62,281 bases of DNA from Magnetococcales bacterium (GTDB taxonomy: Bacteria > Pseudomonadota > Magnetococcia > Magnetococcales > JADFXB01): assembly GCA_015233935.1 (NCBI GenBank), contig JADFXB010000009.1, positions 1-62,281 on the forward strand, read 5' to 3'. Every line of letters starts with the position of its first letter. Position 1 is the stretch's first letter. The notes under the pieces are model-generated. The model saw only the letters and a program-made list of their open reading frames with translations. It did no database searches and was not told the origin of the DNA. Position numbers and translations under genes: made by a program. Positions 16,753 through 27,431 of this stretch are shown here, piece by piece.

Positions 16753-17297
16753 CCGCCAAACTGGATAATCTGGAATATTTGGTCAAAGCCAAACTCCCCA
16801 CCGTCACTGTGGAGCGTTTGTCGGATGCGGTCGTCCTGCATGTGACTTGTGAGCAGTTGCTGGATGTGTGTACCAAATTGCGGGACGATGCCGAGCTGGA
16901 CTTTAAAATGTTGATCGATATCGCCGGTGTGCACTATCCCAATCGGGAGAAGCCGCTGGAAGTGGTCTATCAACTGTTGTCGGTGTATCGGAACCATCGC
17001 ATACGAATCAAGGTGGCCATCGATGATGGTTGCCCGGTCCCCAGTGTCATATCGGTCTGGAGCTGTGCTGACTGGTACGAACGGGAAGCCTACGACCTGA
17101 TGGGAATCCTCTTTTCCAACCACCCGGATTTGCGTCGTATTCTCAACGATTACGACTTTGAAGGTTATCCGTTGCGGAAAGATTTTCCTGTCACCGGTCA
17201 TTATGATGTCTTCTACGACCCCGAATTGCAGCGTGTGGTGCGTAGAGCCGTGGATCTTTCCCGGGAAAACCGGGAATTCTACCGTCCCCAACGATAA
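16749..17297 (+). CDS. nuoC: NADH-quinone oxidoreductase subunit C
   Basis: 30-kDa subunit of the complex I peripheral arm, 182 residues, separate from NuoD as in alphaproteobacteria (fused NuoCD in E. coli). Signature motifs: [21 protein letters not shown] near residue 75, [24 protein letters not shown] near 113 and [12 protein letters not shown] near 140. Coupled to nuoB by ATGA. Structural role holding NuoD and NuoB together; no cofactor. Confidence 0.95.
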   Translation: MTAKLDNLEYLVKAKLPTVTVERLSDAVVLHVTCEQLLDVCTKLRDDAELDFKMLIDIAGVHYPNREKPLEVVYQLLSVYRNHRIRIKVAIDDGCPVPSVISVWSCADWYEREAYDLMGILFSNHPDLRRILNDYDFEGYPLRKDFPVTGHYDVFYDPELQRVVRRAVDLSRENREFYRPQR

Positions 17298-17338
17298 CCG
17301 GTCATCCCGGATAAAAGGCGAGGGCAGGCGAGGCGGTT

Positions 17339-18520
17339 ATGTCCGAGAGCACGACGACACGGAACTATACCATCAACTTTGGTCCCCAACATCCGGCGGC
17401 CCACGGCGTGTTGCGCCTGCTGCTGGAATTGGACGGCGAAGTGGTGATGAGAGCGGACCCCCATATCGGCTTTTTGCACCGGGGCACCGAAAAACTTTTG
17501 GAGCAGAAGACCTACGTTCAGGGTCTGCCCTACTTCGACCGTCTGGACTACATGTCCATGATCGCCCAGGAGCACCCATGGGTGCTGGCCGTCGAAAAAT
17601 TATTGGGCATCACCCCACCCATTCGCGCCCAGTATATCCGGGTGATCTATGCGGAAATCACCCGCATGCTGAATCACCTGCTCTTTTTGGGTGCCCATGG
17701 TCTGGACGTGGGTGCCATGACCATGTTCCTCTACACCTTCCGGGAACGGGAGCAGTTGATCGACTTTTACGAAGCTGCCTCTGGTGCGCGGGTGCATGCC
17801 GCCTACTTCCGTCCAGGTGGTGTCTCTCGTGATTTACCGGATGGTCTGGCGGAAAAAATTTGGGCCTTTACCGAAAGTTTTCCGGCCAAGATTGATGAAT
17901 ACGAAACCCTGTTGACCAACAACCGAATTTGGAAACAGCGGTTGGTGAACATTGGGGTGGTTTCCAAGGAGATGGCCCTGGACTGGGGATTCGTTGGACC
18001 CATGCTGCGAGGGTCCGGTATCGCCTATGACTTGCGCAAGGCCGAACCCTACGATGCCTACGACAAAGTGGAATTCCAGATTCCCGTGGGCAAAAATGGC
18101 GACAGCTACGACCGTTACCTGGTGCGGGTGGAAGAGTTGCGGCAGGCGAACCACATCATTCGCCAATGTTTGCAGCAAATGAAACCCGGCCCGGTGCGTC
18201 ACGAAGATTTCAAGATTTCCATGCCCTATCGGAAAGATATGCAAAACAACATGGAGGCCTTGATTCACCACTTCAAGCTGTGCACCGAAGGCTTTGACGT
18301 GCCAGCCGGTGAAGTCTATGCCGCTGCGGAAACACCCAAAGGTGAATTGGGGGTGTACTTGATCTCCGATGGCAGCAACAAGCCTTACCGGGCAAAAATC
18401 AGGGCAGCCGGTTTCAACCATCTGCAAGTCCTGAAAACCCTTGCCCTGGGCCACATGGTGGCAGACGTTACCACCCTGGTGGGAACCATCGATATTGTGT
18501 TTGGTGAAATCGACCGTTGA
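17339..18520 (+). CDS. nuoD: NADH-quinone oxidoreductase subunit D
   Basis: 49-kDa subunit forming the quinone pocket with NuoB; 393 residues, normal length. Hallmarks: [20 protein letters not shown] near residue 12 (quinone-binding His), [12 protein letters not shown] near 42, [22 protein letters not shown] near 160, and the conserved C-terminus [18 protein letters not shown]. The start lies 41 bases after nuoC, after GGCGAGGC. In mitochondria the homologue NDUFS2 is arginine-methylated by NDUFAF7, whose homologue lies at 30526. Confidence 0.97.
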   Translation: MSESTTTRNYTINFGPQHPAAHGVLRLLLELDGEVVMRADPHIGFLHRGTEKLLEQKTYVQGLPYFDRLDYMSMIAQEHPWVLAVEKLLGITPPIRAQYIRVIYAEITRMLNHLLFLGAHGLDVGAMTMFLYTFREREQLIDFYEAASGARVHAAYFRPGGVSRDLPDGLAEKIWAFTESFPAKIDEYETLLTNNRIWKQRLVNIGVVSKEMALDWGFVGPMLRGSGIAYDLRKAEPYDAYDKVEFQIPVGKNGDSYDRYLVRVEELRQANHIIRQCLQQMKPGPVRHEDFKISMPYRKDMQNNMEALIHHFKLCTEGFDVPAGEVYAAAETPKGELGVYLISDGSNKPYRAKIRAAGFNHLQVLKTLALGHMVADVTTLVGTIDIVFGEIDR

Positions 18521-18586
18521 TGCCCAAACGGGTCGTCCTCAAGGACCGCCCAAACGGATGCACTTGAAGCATGAGAGCGTGCAAGC

Positions 18587-19105
18587 ATGAGCATGAGAGA
18601 GATCCACAGCGACCCCACCGGGTTTAAACCAACCTTCTCCCAGCAGGCGTTGCAGGAGGCGGCGGATATCTTTACCCGCTACCCCGCCAACCAGCGCAAC
18701 TCGGCCCTGCTGCCCTTGTTGCATCTGGCGCAACAGGATTTTGGCGGTTGGTTGTCCAAACAGGCTTTGGACTATGTGGCTGAATTTTTGGGAGTCGCCC
18801 CCATACGAGTGTATGAGGTGGCCACTTTCTACACCATGTATAATTTACATCCGGTGGGTAAATATCATGTGCAGGTGTGCACCAATATTTCCTGCTGGCT
18901 GTGTAATTCCGACGGTATCGGCAAGGCGTTGCAAACCAAGCTGGGCATCACCTACGGCCATACCGACAAGGATAAACGCTTCACCTTGAGTGAGGTGGAG
19001 TGTCTGGGGGCTTGCATCAATGCACCCATGATGCAAATCAACGACGACTACTACGAAAACCTCACCCCCGAATCGGCGGTCGGCATCATCGAAAAGCTGG
19101 CCTGA
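18587..19105 (+). CDS. nuoE: NADH-quinone oxidoreductase subunit E
   Basis: 24-kDa thioredoxin-like [2Fe-2S] (N1a) subunit of the NADH module, 172 residues. Cluster ligands appear in [14 protein letters not shown] (about residues 100-110; the family C-x4-C spacing) and [14 protein letters not shown] near 141. Preceding helical region [14 protein letters not shown] matches the family. Starts GCAAGC-ATG; a second ATG two codons later is an alternative. 50 bases before nuoF. Confidence 0.95.
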   Translation: MSMREIHSDPTGFKPTFSQQALQEAADIFTRYPANQRNSALLPLLHLAQQDFGGWLSKQALDYVAEFLGVAPIRVYEVATFYTMYNLHPVGKYHVQVCTNISCWLCNSDGIGKALQTKLGITYGHTDKDKRFTLSEVECLGACINAPMMQINDDYYENLTPESAVGIIEKLA

Positions 19106-19155
19106 GGTTAGACAAGCAGCCCCCACGGGCTTTGGGTAAAAGGCAAGGATTGTTC

Positions 19156-20436
19156 ATGAGCGGAACTTCCAAAACGCTGATCCTGTTTCGCAACAACCAT
19201 TTGGCCAACAGCCATACCCTGGCGGTTTACGAGGCCAATGGGGGCTATCGCGCAGCGGCCAAAGCCTTTGGCATGACCCCTGCCGAGATCATCGACGATG
19301 TGAAAAAATCGGGTTTGCGGGGACGTGGTGGTGCGGCCTTTCCTGCCGGTCTCAAATGGTCGTTCATTCCCAAGAATGATCCCCGCCCCAAATATTTGGT
19401 GTGCAACGCCGATGAAGGGGAGCCGGGAACCTGCAAAGACCGGGATATCATCCGGTATAACCCCCACCAGTTGATTGAAGGCATGAGCATTGCCGCCTTC
19501 GCCGTGGGTGCAGAGCAGGGTTATATCTATATTCGGGGTGAGTTTGTCCGGGAAGCGGAAGTTCTGGTGAAAGCCGTCAAGGAAGCCTATGCGGCAGGTC
19601 ACCTGGGAGACAATATTCAGGGCAAGGGCATTCGCTTTCACTTGGCGGTCCATCGGGGTGCCGGGGCCTATGTGTGTGGTGAAGAGACCGGACTGATTGA
19701 ATCTTTGGAAGGCAAGAAGGGACAGCCCCGTTTGAAGCCGCCTTTTCCAGCCAACATCGGTCTCTACGATTGCCCCACCGTGGTCAACAATGTGGAAACC
19801 TTGGCGGCTGTGCCGTTGATTATTGAAAATGGCGGTGCCTGGTATGCCAGCCTTGGAGTTGACAAATCGGCGGGGACCAAAATTTTCTGTGTATCCGGTC
19901 ATGTCAACAAGCCGGGTAACTATGAAGTGGAACTGGGCATCCCCCTCAAAGTTTTGCTGGAAGAGTACGCCGGGGGTGTGCGTGGAGGTTGGGGTAATTT
20001 GAAAGGGGTCATTCCTGGTGGATCTTCCACCCCGGTGTTGACCCCTGATATTTGCGAAACCGTCACCATGGACTACGATGCCATCACCAAGGCAGGCTCC
20101 ATGCTGGGTTCCGGGGCAGTGATTGTCATGGACAAATCGGTGTGTATCGTCCGTGCCATTGCCCGTCTTTCTCGCTTCTACCGCCATGAATCCTGCGGTC
20201 AGTGCACCCCCTGTCGGGAAGGTACCGGCTGGTTGGCCAAGCTCATGGATCGTATGGAAGCCGGTAAAGGTTCCATGGAAGATATCGATTTGTTGACCGA
20301 CGTTGCCCGCAACATTCAGGGCAAAACCATCTGTGCCCTGGGAGACGCTGCTGCCATGCCGGTGGCTGGAGCAATCAAAGCTTTCCGGGAAGAGTTTGTC
20401 TACCACGTGCAGCATGGCCGCTGCATGGTCGGCTGA
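19156..20436 (+). CDS. nuoF: NADH-quinone oxidoreductase subunit F
   Basis: 51-kDa subunit that binds NADH and FMN and holds [4Fe-4S] N3. 426 residues. FMN/NADH motifs: [19 protein letters not shown] near residue 54 and [16 protein letters not shown] near 84; [19 protein letters not shown] near 173; N3 ligands in [11 protein letters not shown] near 348 and a later Cys in [11 protein letters not shown] near 390. ATG 19156 ([13 protein letters not shown]) gives the family N-terminus; the frame runs open upstream into nuoE without a credible start. Confidence 0.97.
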   Translation: MSGTSKTLILFRNNHLANSHTLAVYEANGGYRAAAKAFGMTPAEIIDDVKKSGLRGRGGAAFPAGLKWSFIPKNDPRPKYLVCNADEGEPGTCKDRDIIRYNPHQLIEGMSIAAFAVGAEQGYIYIRGEFVREAEVLVKAVKEAYAAGHLGDNIQGKGIRFHLAVHRGAGAYVCGEETGLIESLEGKKGQPRLKPPFPANIGLYDCPTVVNNVETLAAVPLIIENGGAWYASLGVDKSAGTKIFCVSGHVNKPGNYEVELGIPLKVLLEEYAGGVRGGWGNLKGVIPGGSSTPVLTPDICETVTMDYDAITKAGSMLGSGAVIVMDKSVCIVRAIARLSRFYRHESCGQCTPCREGTGWLAKLMDRMEAGKGSMEDIDLLTDVARNIQGKTICALGDAAAMPVAGAIKAFREEFVYHVQHGRCMVG

Positions 20437-20451
20437 AGGATAAGGTAAACG

Positions 20452-22841
20452 ATGCCTACCCTGATTATCGACGGCAAGGAAATCACGGTTAAAGACGGTG
20501 CCACCATCATGGAGGCAGCCAAGTTGCTGGGAGTCTATATCCCGCACTTTTGCTACCATCCTAAATTGTCGGTATCCGGTAACTGTCGCATGTGCCTCGT
20601 GGAGGTGGAAAAATCTCCCAAGCCGGTAGTCGCCTGTGCCATGCCGGTGAACGATGGTATGGTGGTGAAAACCAACAGTGACATGGCACTGGAATCCCGC
20701 AAGGCGGTGATGGAGATGTTGCTCATCAACCACCCCTTGGATTGTCCGGTGTGTGACCAGGGCGGCGAATGCTCCTTGCAAGATTTGGCCATGAAATATG
20801 GACCTGACCGGGCACGCTTCCATGAAGACAAACGGCAGGTGGAAAACTGGAATCTGGGAGCCTTCATCGAAACCGAGATGAATCGCTGTATCCAGTGCAC
20901 CCGTTGTATTCGCTTCAGCACTGAAATTGCCGGTGTGGAGGAGATGGGTGGCATCGCTCGTGGTGATCACCTGCTCATCGGCCCTGCGGTCGATCTGGAA
21001 TTGTCTTCGGAGCTTTCCGGTAACCTGGCCCAAGTATGTCCGGTGGGTGCCTTGAACTTGAAACCCTTCCACTTCCAGGCACGTGGCTGGGAGTTGAAGC
21101 AGAGTGAAGGTATCTGCAACCAGTGCGCCGTTGGCTGTCACATCAGCCGGGATTACATGGAAGGCAAGGTTAAGCGGGTGATGGCCTCTTCCTGTGACGC
21201 CATCAACGATATGTGGATTTGCGACAAAGGCCGCTTCTCCTATGACGGGCTGACTGTGGGTCGCAACACCTATCCCAGCGAACGCCGCAACAATATGGCC
21301 CCCACCCCCATTACCCTGAATGCGGCATTGGACCGGGCCGCCGAGATCATCAAACAGGTGAAGCCGGAAGAAGTGGCGGGTTTGGCGGATGATCGGCAGT
21401 GTGGGGAGGACTTATACGCCTTCCAGGATTTCATGCGCCGCTCCGTGGGAACCCCCCATATGGACCATCGCATGCGTTTGCGTGACTATTCCGGGGACAA
21501 GGATGGTCTGACTCGGGCCGATCTGCTCATGAATACCTCCCTGGTGCAATTGGCAAGTGCGGATGTGATTCTGCTGGTGGGTATGGATCCTCGTAAAGAG
21601 ACCCCCATGTTGAATCTGCGCATTCGCAAGGCGGCCTTGAATGGGGCCAGTGTGATGGCCATCAATCCCCGCCGTATGGATGCCAACCTGCCCAGTCTGC
21701 GGCAGATCATTCTGGCTCCGGGTAAAGAGGTGGCCTTCCTGACTTCTATTGCAGATGCTCTGGGCGGACAGACGGCTGGTGATGAAGAGGTGGGTAGGAT
21801 TGCCGGTTTGCTTGCTGGCAGCAAACGTCCCGCCATCTTGTTGGGTGAATATGCAGTCAACCATCCCAGTGCCGAAATGGTGCGGCGGGCGGTAGTGAAA
21901 ATTTTGGAAGGTTGCAACGGTTTGCGTCCCGATTGGAATGGTTATAACCGGGTGCGCTATCGGGGCAATGCAGCGGGTGCCCAGGATTTGGGCGTGGTTC
22001 CGCATCGGGGACCGGGCTATACCTTGCTGGACAATCCCGGCCTGCCCGCCATGCGTATTTTGGAAGAGGCGGTGAAGGGCAATATCAAGGTTTTGGTGCT
22101 GATGGGTGCCAATCCCTTGGAAGATGCGGTGGATACCACTCTGGCCAAGGAAGCACTGGCCAAGGCCAAGGTGATCTATATCGGACCCTATGCCAACGAA
22201 AGCTCCAAGGCAGCCCAGGTGGTGATTCCCGGTTTGGTGGCCAGTGAAAAGAATGCCACCTATACCAACTGCGAAGGGCGGGCACAGCACAATAATAAAG
22301 CTGTGGATGGACCGGCGGAAGCACGGGAAGAGTGGCGGATTTTGCGGGCGTTGAGCGACCGCTTTGCCCAATCCCTCTCCTACAATGATCTGAAATCTCT
22401 GCGGGCTGCCATGGCCAAGGATCACCGCTATGCCATGGAACATGTCAATAAAGAGGGTGTGATGCCCGCATGTGACCATAGCCCGGTTACCCGTGGTCTG
22501 GCTGTAGAAAATGGGGTTACTCCCCAGGGAGATGGCATTGTCCTCATCCTGGAACCCTCCTTCCTGCACGACGATCCCATGGCTGCCAATTCGGATGTGC
22601 TGGTCAAGCAGGACAAAGGCAACTGTCTCTTGATCAGCCCTAAGATGCCGAGGCCAAAAAGATTAGCAACGGTGGAAAAGTGCGGGTAATCCGTGGCGAG
22701 CGTACCGTAGAGCTGGTGGCAAGAGTGGACGACAAAATTCCCCCCGGTGTGGTCTTCGCCCCTTATGGATATGGCGGTGCAGCCCAACGGTTGGTGGATT
22801 GGAACGGTGGTTTCCCGGTAGTCAGCTTGGCAGCTTTATAA
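20452..22841 (+). CDS. nuoG: NADH-quinone oxidoreductase subunit G, interrupted by a single-base frameshift
   Basis: Iron-sulfur subunit of the NADH module with a molybdopterin-oxidoreductase-like C-terminal domain. N-terminal [2Fe-2S] [19 protein letters not shown] (residues about 34-52), His-Cys3 cluster [18 protein letters not shown] near 95, then [11 protein letters not shown] and [14 protein letters not shown]. The continuous frame stops at 22689, but a close C-terminal continuation ([27 protein letters not shown], ending SLAAL) lies in another frame up to 22841. One missing base near 22641 (CCT-AAG read for CCT-GAAG) explains it. The last ~60 residues are therefore out of frame as given: a sequencing/assembly error or a real mutation. 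Confidence 0.88.
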
Positions 22842-22878
22842 TTCATCAAGTGGGTCAAGGCGCGAGACTGGATGCAAG

Positions 22879-23910
22879 ATGGAACAATTATTGATCACTA
22901 TCCATGACTTCGGTGTGGGCCTGTTCGGGGATATGTTGTGGACCCTTATCTGGACCATCATCAAAATAGCCCTGCTTATCGCGCCGGTGATGTTTTGCGT
23001 GACCTACCTGACCCTTATGGAACGGAAGATCATCGGCTGGATGCAAATCCGTATCGGTCCCAACCGGGTGGGGTTGTTTGGTGTCTTGCAGCCCCTGGCG
23101 GATGCGGTCAAGCTGCTGTTCAAAGAGACCCATATTCCTGCCATGGCGGACAAGCCGGTCTTCTTTCTGGCTCCCTTGTTGACCTTTGCACCCGCCATTA
23201 CCGCCTGGGCGGTGATTCCCTTCTCGCCGGAACTGGTGCTGGCCAATTTAAATATTGGCATCCTCTACATTCTGGCCATCTCCTCCTTGGGGGTTTATGG
23301 GGTTTTGATGTCGGGTTGGGCTTCCAACTCTCGTTACGCCTTTATGGGATCCCTCCGGTCGGCGGCCCAGATGGTCTCTTATGAAGTGGCCATCGGTTTT
23401 ACCCTGATTCCAGTGGTAATGCTGGCGGGTAGTTTGAATCTGGTGGATGTGGTCAACTCCCAGAAGGGAATGTGGAACTTTATCCCCCTGTTTCCTTTGT
23501 TCGTCATCTACTTTATCTCGGTGGTGGCGGAAACCAACCGTGCCCCCTTCGACCTGCCTGAAGCAGAAGCCGAACTGGTGGCCGGTTTCATCACCGAATA
23601 TTCGGCCATGGCCTTCGGCATGTTCTTCATGGGTGAATATGCCAACATGATCCTGGTTTCCACCATGGGTGCCCTGATGTTCCTGGGTGGCTGGCTGCCG
23701 CCGGTGGGCTTCCTGGATTTCATCCCCGGTATCTTTTGGCTGGTGTTGAAGATTGGTTTCCTGTTATTCGTCTTTCTGTGGATTCGGGCCACCTTCCCCC
23801 GCTACCGTTATGACCAACTCATGCGTTTGGGTTGGAAAGTTTTCCTGCCGGTTGCCCTGTTGTGGGTGTTTTTGACCGGCTTGGTCCTTCACATGTTGGG
23901 CAAGGCTTAA
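22879..23910 (+). CDS. nuoH: NADH-quinone oxidoreductase subunit H
   Basis: Membrane subunit at the junction of the arms, 343 residues, eight hydrophobic helices. Hallmarks: [20 protein letters not shown] near residue 45, [19 protein letters not shown], the long loop [21 protein letters not shown] near 217 with its acidic quinone-channel residues, and [18 protein letters not shown] near 303. Normal length and complete. 37 bases after the restored nuoG stop. Confidence 0.97.
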   Translation: MEQLLITIHDFGVGLFGDMLWTLIWTIIKIALLIAPVMFCVTYLTLMERKIIGWMQIRIGPNRVGLFGVLQPLADAVKLLFKETHIPAMADKPVFFLAPLLTFAPAITAWAVIPFSPELVLANLNIGILYILAISSLGVYGVLMSGWASNSRYAFMGSLRSAAQMVSYEVAIGFTLIPVVMLAGSLNLVDVVNSQKGMWNFIPLFPLFVIYFISVVAETNRAPFDLPEAEAELVAGFITEYSAMAFGMFFMGEYANMILVSTMGALMFLGGWLPPVGFLDFIPGIFWLVLKIGFLLFVFLWIRATFPRYRYDQLMRLGWKVFLPVALLWVFLTGLVLHMLGKA

Positions 23911-23923
23911 AGGACGATTGACC

Positions 23924-24418
23924 ATGGGTGCGAGCCTCAAGGATGTCATCGGGAGTTTCGCCCTGAAGGAGCTGGTGGAGGGCTTGACGGTAACCTTGCG
24001 TTACATGTTCAAACCCAAAATTACCATCCAGTATCCTGAGGAAAGGACACCGGTTTCCCCCCGCTACCGGGGTGAACATGCCCTGCGTCGCGATGACAAA
24101 GGGGGCGAACGGTGTGTGGCTTGTAAACTGTGCGAGGCGGTTTGCCCGGCACAGGCGATTTATATCACCATCGATCCCAACAGCACGGCAGACAAACGAC
24201 GCACCCGCGTCTATGAACTGGACAATGGCAAGTGCATCTATTGCGGCTATTGCCAGGATGCCTGTCCGGTGGATGCCATTGTGCTGACGGAAAACTGCGA
24301 ATTCCATGCCGAAACCCGGGATGGACTCGTTTATGACAAGAACAAGCTGCTGGCTAACGGCGATAAATGGCAAGAGTCCATCGCCCGCAACCTGGTAGCT
24401 GACGCCAAATACCGCTAG
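23924..24418 (+). CDS. nuoI: NADH-quinone oxidoreductase subunit I
   Basis: 23-kDa ferredoxin-like subunit with two [4Fe-4S] clusters (N6a, N6b), 164 residues. Cluster motifs [16 protein letters not shown] near residue 64 and [16 protein letters not shown] near 104 are intact; the N-terminal amphipathic helix [17 protein letters not shown] is typical. ATG 23924 was preferred to an upstream in-frame TTG at 23918 because AAAGGA at 23909-23914 is correctly spaced only for the ATG. C-terminal half ends KYR as a short alphaproteobacterial-type tail. Confidence 0.96.
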   Translation: MGASLKDVIGSFALKELVEGLTVTLRYMFKPKITIQYPEERTPVSPRYRGEHALRRDDKGGERCVACKLCEAVCPAQAIYITIDPNSTADKRRTRVYELDNGKCIYCGYCQDACPVDAIVLTENCEFHAETRDGLVYDKNKLLANGDKWQESIARNLVADAKYR

Positions 24419-24434
24419 GCGATGGAGTGTGGCC

Positions 24435-25019
24435 ATGGTGGCTGATCTGGTCTTCTATATGCTGGCTATCGAAACGGCGGTGCTTGGGGTGCTGGTGGTC
24501 AGCGCGCGCAACCCGGTCCATTCGGTACTTTTTCTGGTGGCCACCTTCTTTGCCGCTGCCGGTCTCTTCGTCCTGTTACAGGCGGAGTTCCTGGCCGCCA
24601 TCCTGGTAATGGTCTACATGGGGGCAGTGGCGGTACTCTTCCTCTTTGTGGTCATGCTGTTGGATGTGGATTTTGCCGAATTGCGGGCTGGCTTGGTCAA
24701 GCATTTGCCCTTGGGATTTTTTGTGGGTCTGATGATACTGGCGGAAATGATCCTGGTGGTCACCAGCCTGCACACCCATGGTCATCCCGCCCCCATTCAA
24801 GGGGATCCCACCAAGGCGTTGGGTATGGTGCTCTACACCACCTACCTCTACCCCTTTGAACTGGCCTCCCTGGTGTTGCTGGTGGCCCTCGTCGGTGCCA
24901 TCGTCCTCACCCTGCGTGCCCGTACAGGGGCCAAGAAACAAAATGTGAGCGAACAGTTGGCCCGGCGTAGAGAAGATGCGGTGGAGTTGAAAACCGTGGC
25001 CAGTGGCGAAGGAGCCTGA
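24435..25019 (+). CDS. nuoJ: NADH-quinone oxidoreductase subunit J
   Basis: ND6-like membrane subunit, 194 residues, five hydrophobic helices. Signature region [52 protein letters not shown] (about residues 24-75; helix 3 with the pi-bulge) is intact. ATG 24435 was chosen with GGAG 7 bases upstream rather than the GTG at 24429. The C-terminal cytoplasmic tail is charged and variable. Separated from nuoK by only 4 bases. Confidence 0.92.
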   Translation: MVADLVFYMLAIETAVLGVLVVSARNPVHSVLFLVATFFAAAGLFVLLQAEFLAAILVMVYMGAVAVLFLFVVMLLDVDFAELRAGLVKHLPLGFFVGLMILAEMILVVTSLHTHGHPAPIQGDPTKALGMVLYTTYLYPFELASLVLLVALVGAIVLTLRARTGAKKQNVSEQLARRREDAVELKTVASGEGA

Positions 25020-25023
25020 CACC

Positions 25024-25326
25024 ATGAGTCTCACCAACTTTCTCATCCTGGGTGCCGTGCTTTTCACCACCGGCGTGGTGGGCATCTTCCTGAATCGGAA
25101 AAATGTTATCATCATCTTGATGAGCATTGAACTGATTCTGCTGGCGGTCAACATTAATTTTGTCAGCTTTTCCCACTACCTGGGCAACCTGACCGGACAG
25201 ATATTCACCTTTTTTGTCATGACCGTGGCCGCCGCTGAAGCTGCCATTGGCCTGGCCATTCTGGTGGTCTTCTTCCGCAATCGGGCCACCATCGACGTGG
25301 AAGAGATCGACTCCCTCAAAGGATAA
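25024..25326 (+). CDS. nuoK: NADH-quinone oxidoreductase subunit K
   Basis: ND4L-like membrane subunit, 100 residues, three helices. The two buried glutamates needed for proton transfer are in [16 protein letters not shown] (about residue 37) and [14 protein letters not shown] (about 72). ATG 25024 gives the usual N-terminus [11 protein letters not shown] longer frame back to 25003 overlaps the nuoJ tail and has no support. Confidence 0.95.
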   Translation: MSLTNFLILGAVLFTTGVVGIFLNRKNVIIILMSIELILLAVNINFVSFSHYLGNLTGQIFTFFVMTVAAAEAAIGLAILVVFFRNRATIDVEEIDSLKG

Positions 25327-25467
25327 TCTGCGAGGGCTGGGGAGGAAACTTCCCTTTTCCTGGGTGGGTGGCCTTGGCCACTCAAGGGTGAAAGGTTGGC
25401 ACGGCCATCTTTTCAACGATTTGGTCCCCCGTGCGGGCCAACGATTGGGTAATCCGGCGACTGACAC

Positions 25468-27404
25468 ATGAGCACTTACCAATTCATAGTCCTCACCCCG
25501 CTGATCGGTGCCGCCATCGCTGGTTTGTTCGGTCGCAAGATCGGCAATCAGGCCAGTCAGGTGGTCACCATTGCTGGGGTACTCACGGCGTTGGCCATCT
25601 CTCTTGGGGTGTTCATGCAAGTGGCGGTGGGGGATGCCCCTCCCATTCATGAAGAAATATTCTCCTGGATCTTTGTCCCTGCCAGCGGTGCTTACCCGGC
25701 CTTCAAGGTTTCCTTTGCTTTGCTGTTGGATCGTCTCACCGCCATCATGCTGGTGGTGGTGGCCGGGGTCTCCTCCATGGTGCATATTTACTCTGTGGGC
25801 TATATGCATGAGGATCCGGACCAACCCCGTTTCTTCTCCTATCTCTCCCTGTTTACCTTCGCCATGCTCATGCTGGTGACCGGGGATAATTTTCTGCAAC
25901 TCTTCTTCGGTTGGGAAGGGGTGGGTCTTGCCTCCTATCTCCTGATCGGCTTCTGGTTCAAGAAAGAGTCTGCCTCGGCTGCTGCCATCAAGGCCTTCCT
26001 GGTCAACCGGGTGGGTGACTTTGGCTTCGCCCTGGGAATCTTCTCCATCTTCATGGTCTTCGGCACCTTGGATTATCAACAGGTGTTCGCCATGGCCGGT
26101 GCTGGTAAATATCAGGCGACCATGGACTTCCCCTGGTTGGTACAGTGGACACCATCACCCTGATCTCCCTGTTGCTGTTCGTGGGAGCCATGGGTAAATC
26201 GGCCCAGTTTATCCTGCACACTTGGTTGCCCGACGCCATGGAAGGCCCCACCCCGGTTTCCGCCTTGATCCATGCCGCTACCATGGTGACCGCTGGCGTC
26301 TTTCTGGTTTGTCGTGCCTCCCCCCTGTTTGAACTCTCGGAAACCGCCCTCATGGTGGTGACCCTGGTTGGCGCGGTGACCGCCTTCTTTGCCGCGACCG
26401 TGGGTATGGTGCAAAATGACATTAAACGGGTCATCGCCTATTCCACCTGTTCCCAGTTGGGTTACATGTTTTTTGCCGCCGGTGTTTCGGCCTATGCGGC
26501 TGCCATGTTCCACCTGTTCACCCATGCCTTCTTCAAGGCCCTCCTCTTTTTGGGAGCCGGTGCAGTCATTCATGCCATGCACCATGAACAGGATATGCGC
26601 CATATGGGTGGTCTCTCCAAGAAACTGCCCATCACCTATGCCATGATGATGATTGGCACCTTGGCCTTGACCGGCTTTCCCTATCTCTTTGCCGGATTCT
26701 ACTCCAAGGATGCGATTTTGGAATCCGCCTTTGCCGCCCACACCACCATGGGAACCATCGCCTGGGCCATGGGTATCATTGCGGCGGGCATGACCACCTT
26801 TTACTCTTTCCGTCTGGTCTTCATGACCTTCCATGGCAAACCGGCGGACCAACACCATTATGATCATGCCCATGAGGCCCCCTGGTCCATGCGCTTTCCT
26901 TTGGTTGTCCTTGCTCTGGGTGCCATCTTCTCTGGCATGTTGGGCCTGCCCATGGTCAGTGATGGCTGGTTTAAGAGTGCGATCTTTATCGCCCAAGGTC
27001 ACGATGCCCTGGCCAATTCCCATCATGTGGGCTTCATCGTCAAGTGGCTGCCCTTCGTGGCCTTCCTGGTGGGGCTTGCCCTCTCCTATTATCTTTACAT
27101 GCTGCGTCCCGAACTGCCGGCCCGTATTGCTGCCAGGTTCAGCCGTACCTATGAGTTTCTGAGCAATGCCTGGTATTTCGATTGGCTCTACGAACGTATG
27201 TTTATTCGTCCCGCCAAATTGATCGGCAAGGGATTGTGGAAAACCGGTGATGAGACCATCATCGACGGTTTTGGCGTCAACGGTCTGGCGGCCACGGTGA
27301 TGCGTTTGGCCATGGGCATGCGGCAGTGGCAGAGTGGCTATATCTACCACTACGCCTTTGCCATGATCATCGGCCTGCTGGTTCTGGCTACCCTGTACAC
27401 CTAA
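25468..27404 (+). CDS. nuoL: NADH-quinone oxidoreductase subunit L, interrupted by a single-base frameshift
   Basis: Antiporter-like distal membrane subunit (ND5). The sequence splits into 25468-26163 and 26145-27404 in frames that differ by one base. The first part holds [18 protein letters not shown]-like core motifs ([14 protein letters not shown]), the second [42 protein letters not shown] and the C-terminal lateral-helix region. Adding one G in TTGG at about 26138-26141 restores [10 protein letters not shown] across the break and gives about 645 residues, the family length. No slippery heptamer is seen, so sequencing error or mutation is likelier than programmed frameshifting. Confidence 0.9.
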
Positions 27405-27431
27405 CATCAACTGCGGCGGGAAACCCTGGCG

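Noticed and set aside
19108-21141. 677-codon antisense open frame across nuoF-nuoG
   Set aside because: Shadow of nuo coding sequence; no recognisable motifs.
26130-26145. Programmed frameshifting in nuoL
   Set aside because: No slippery heptamer or downstream pseudoknot is apparent; a lost G explains the break more simply.
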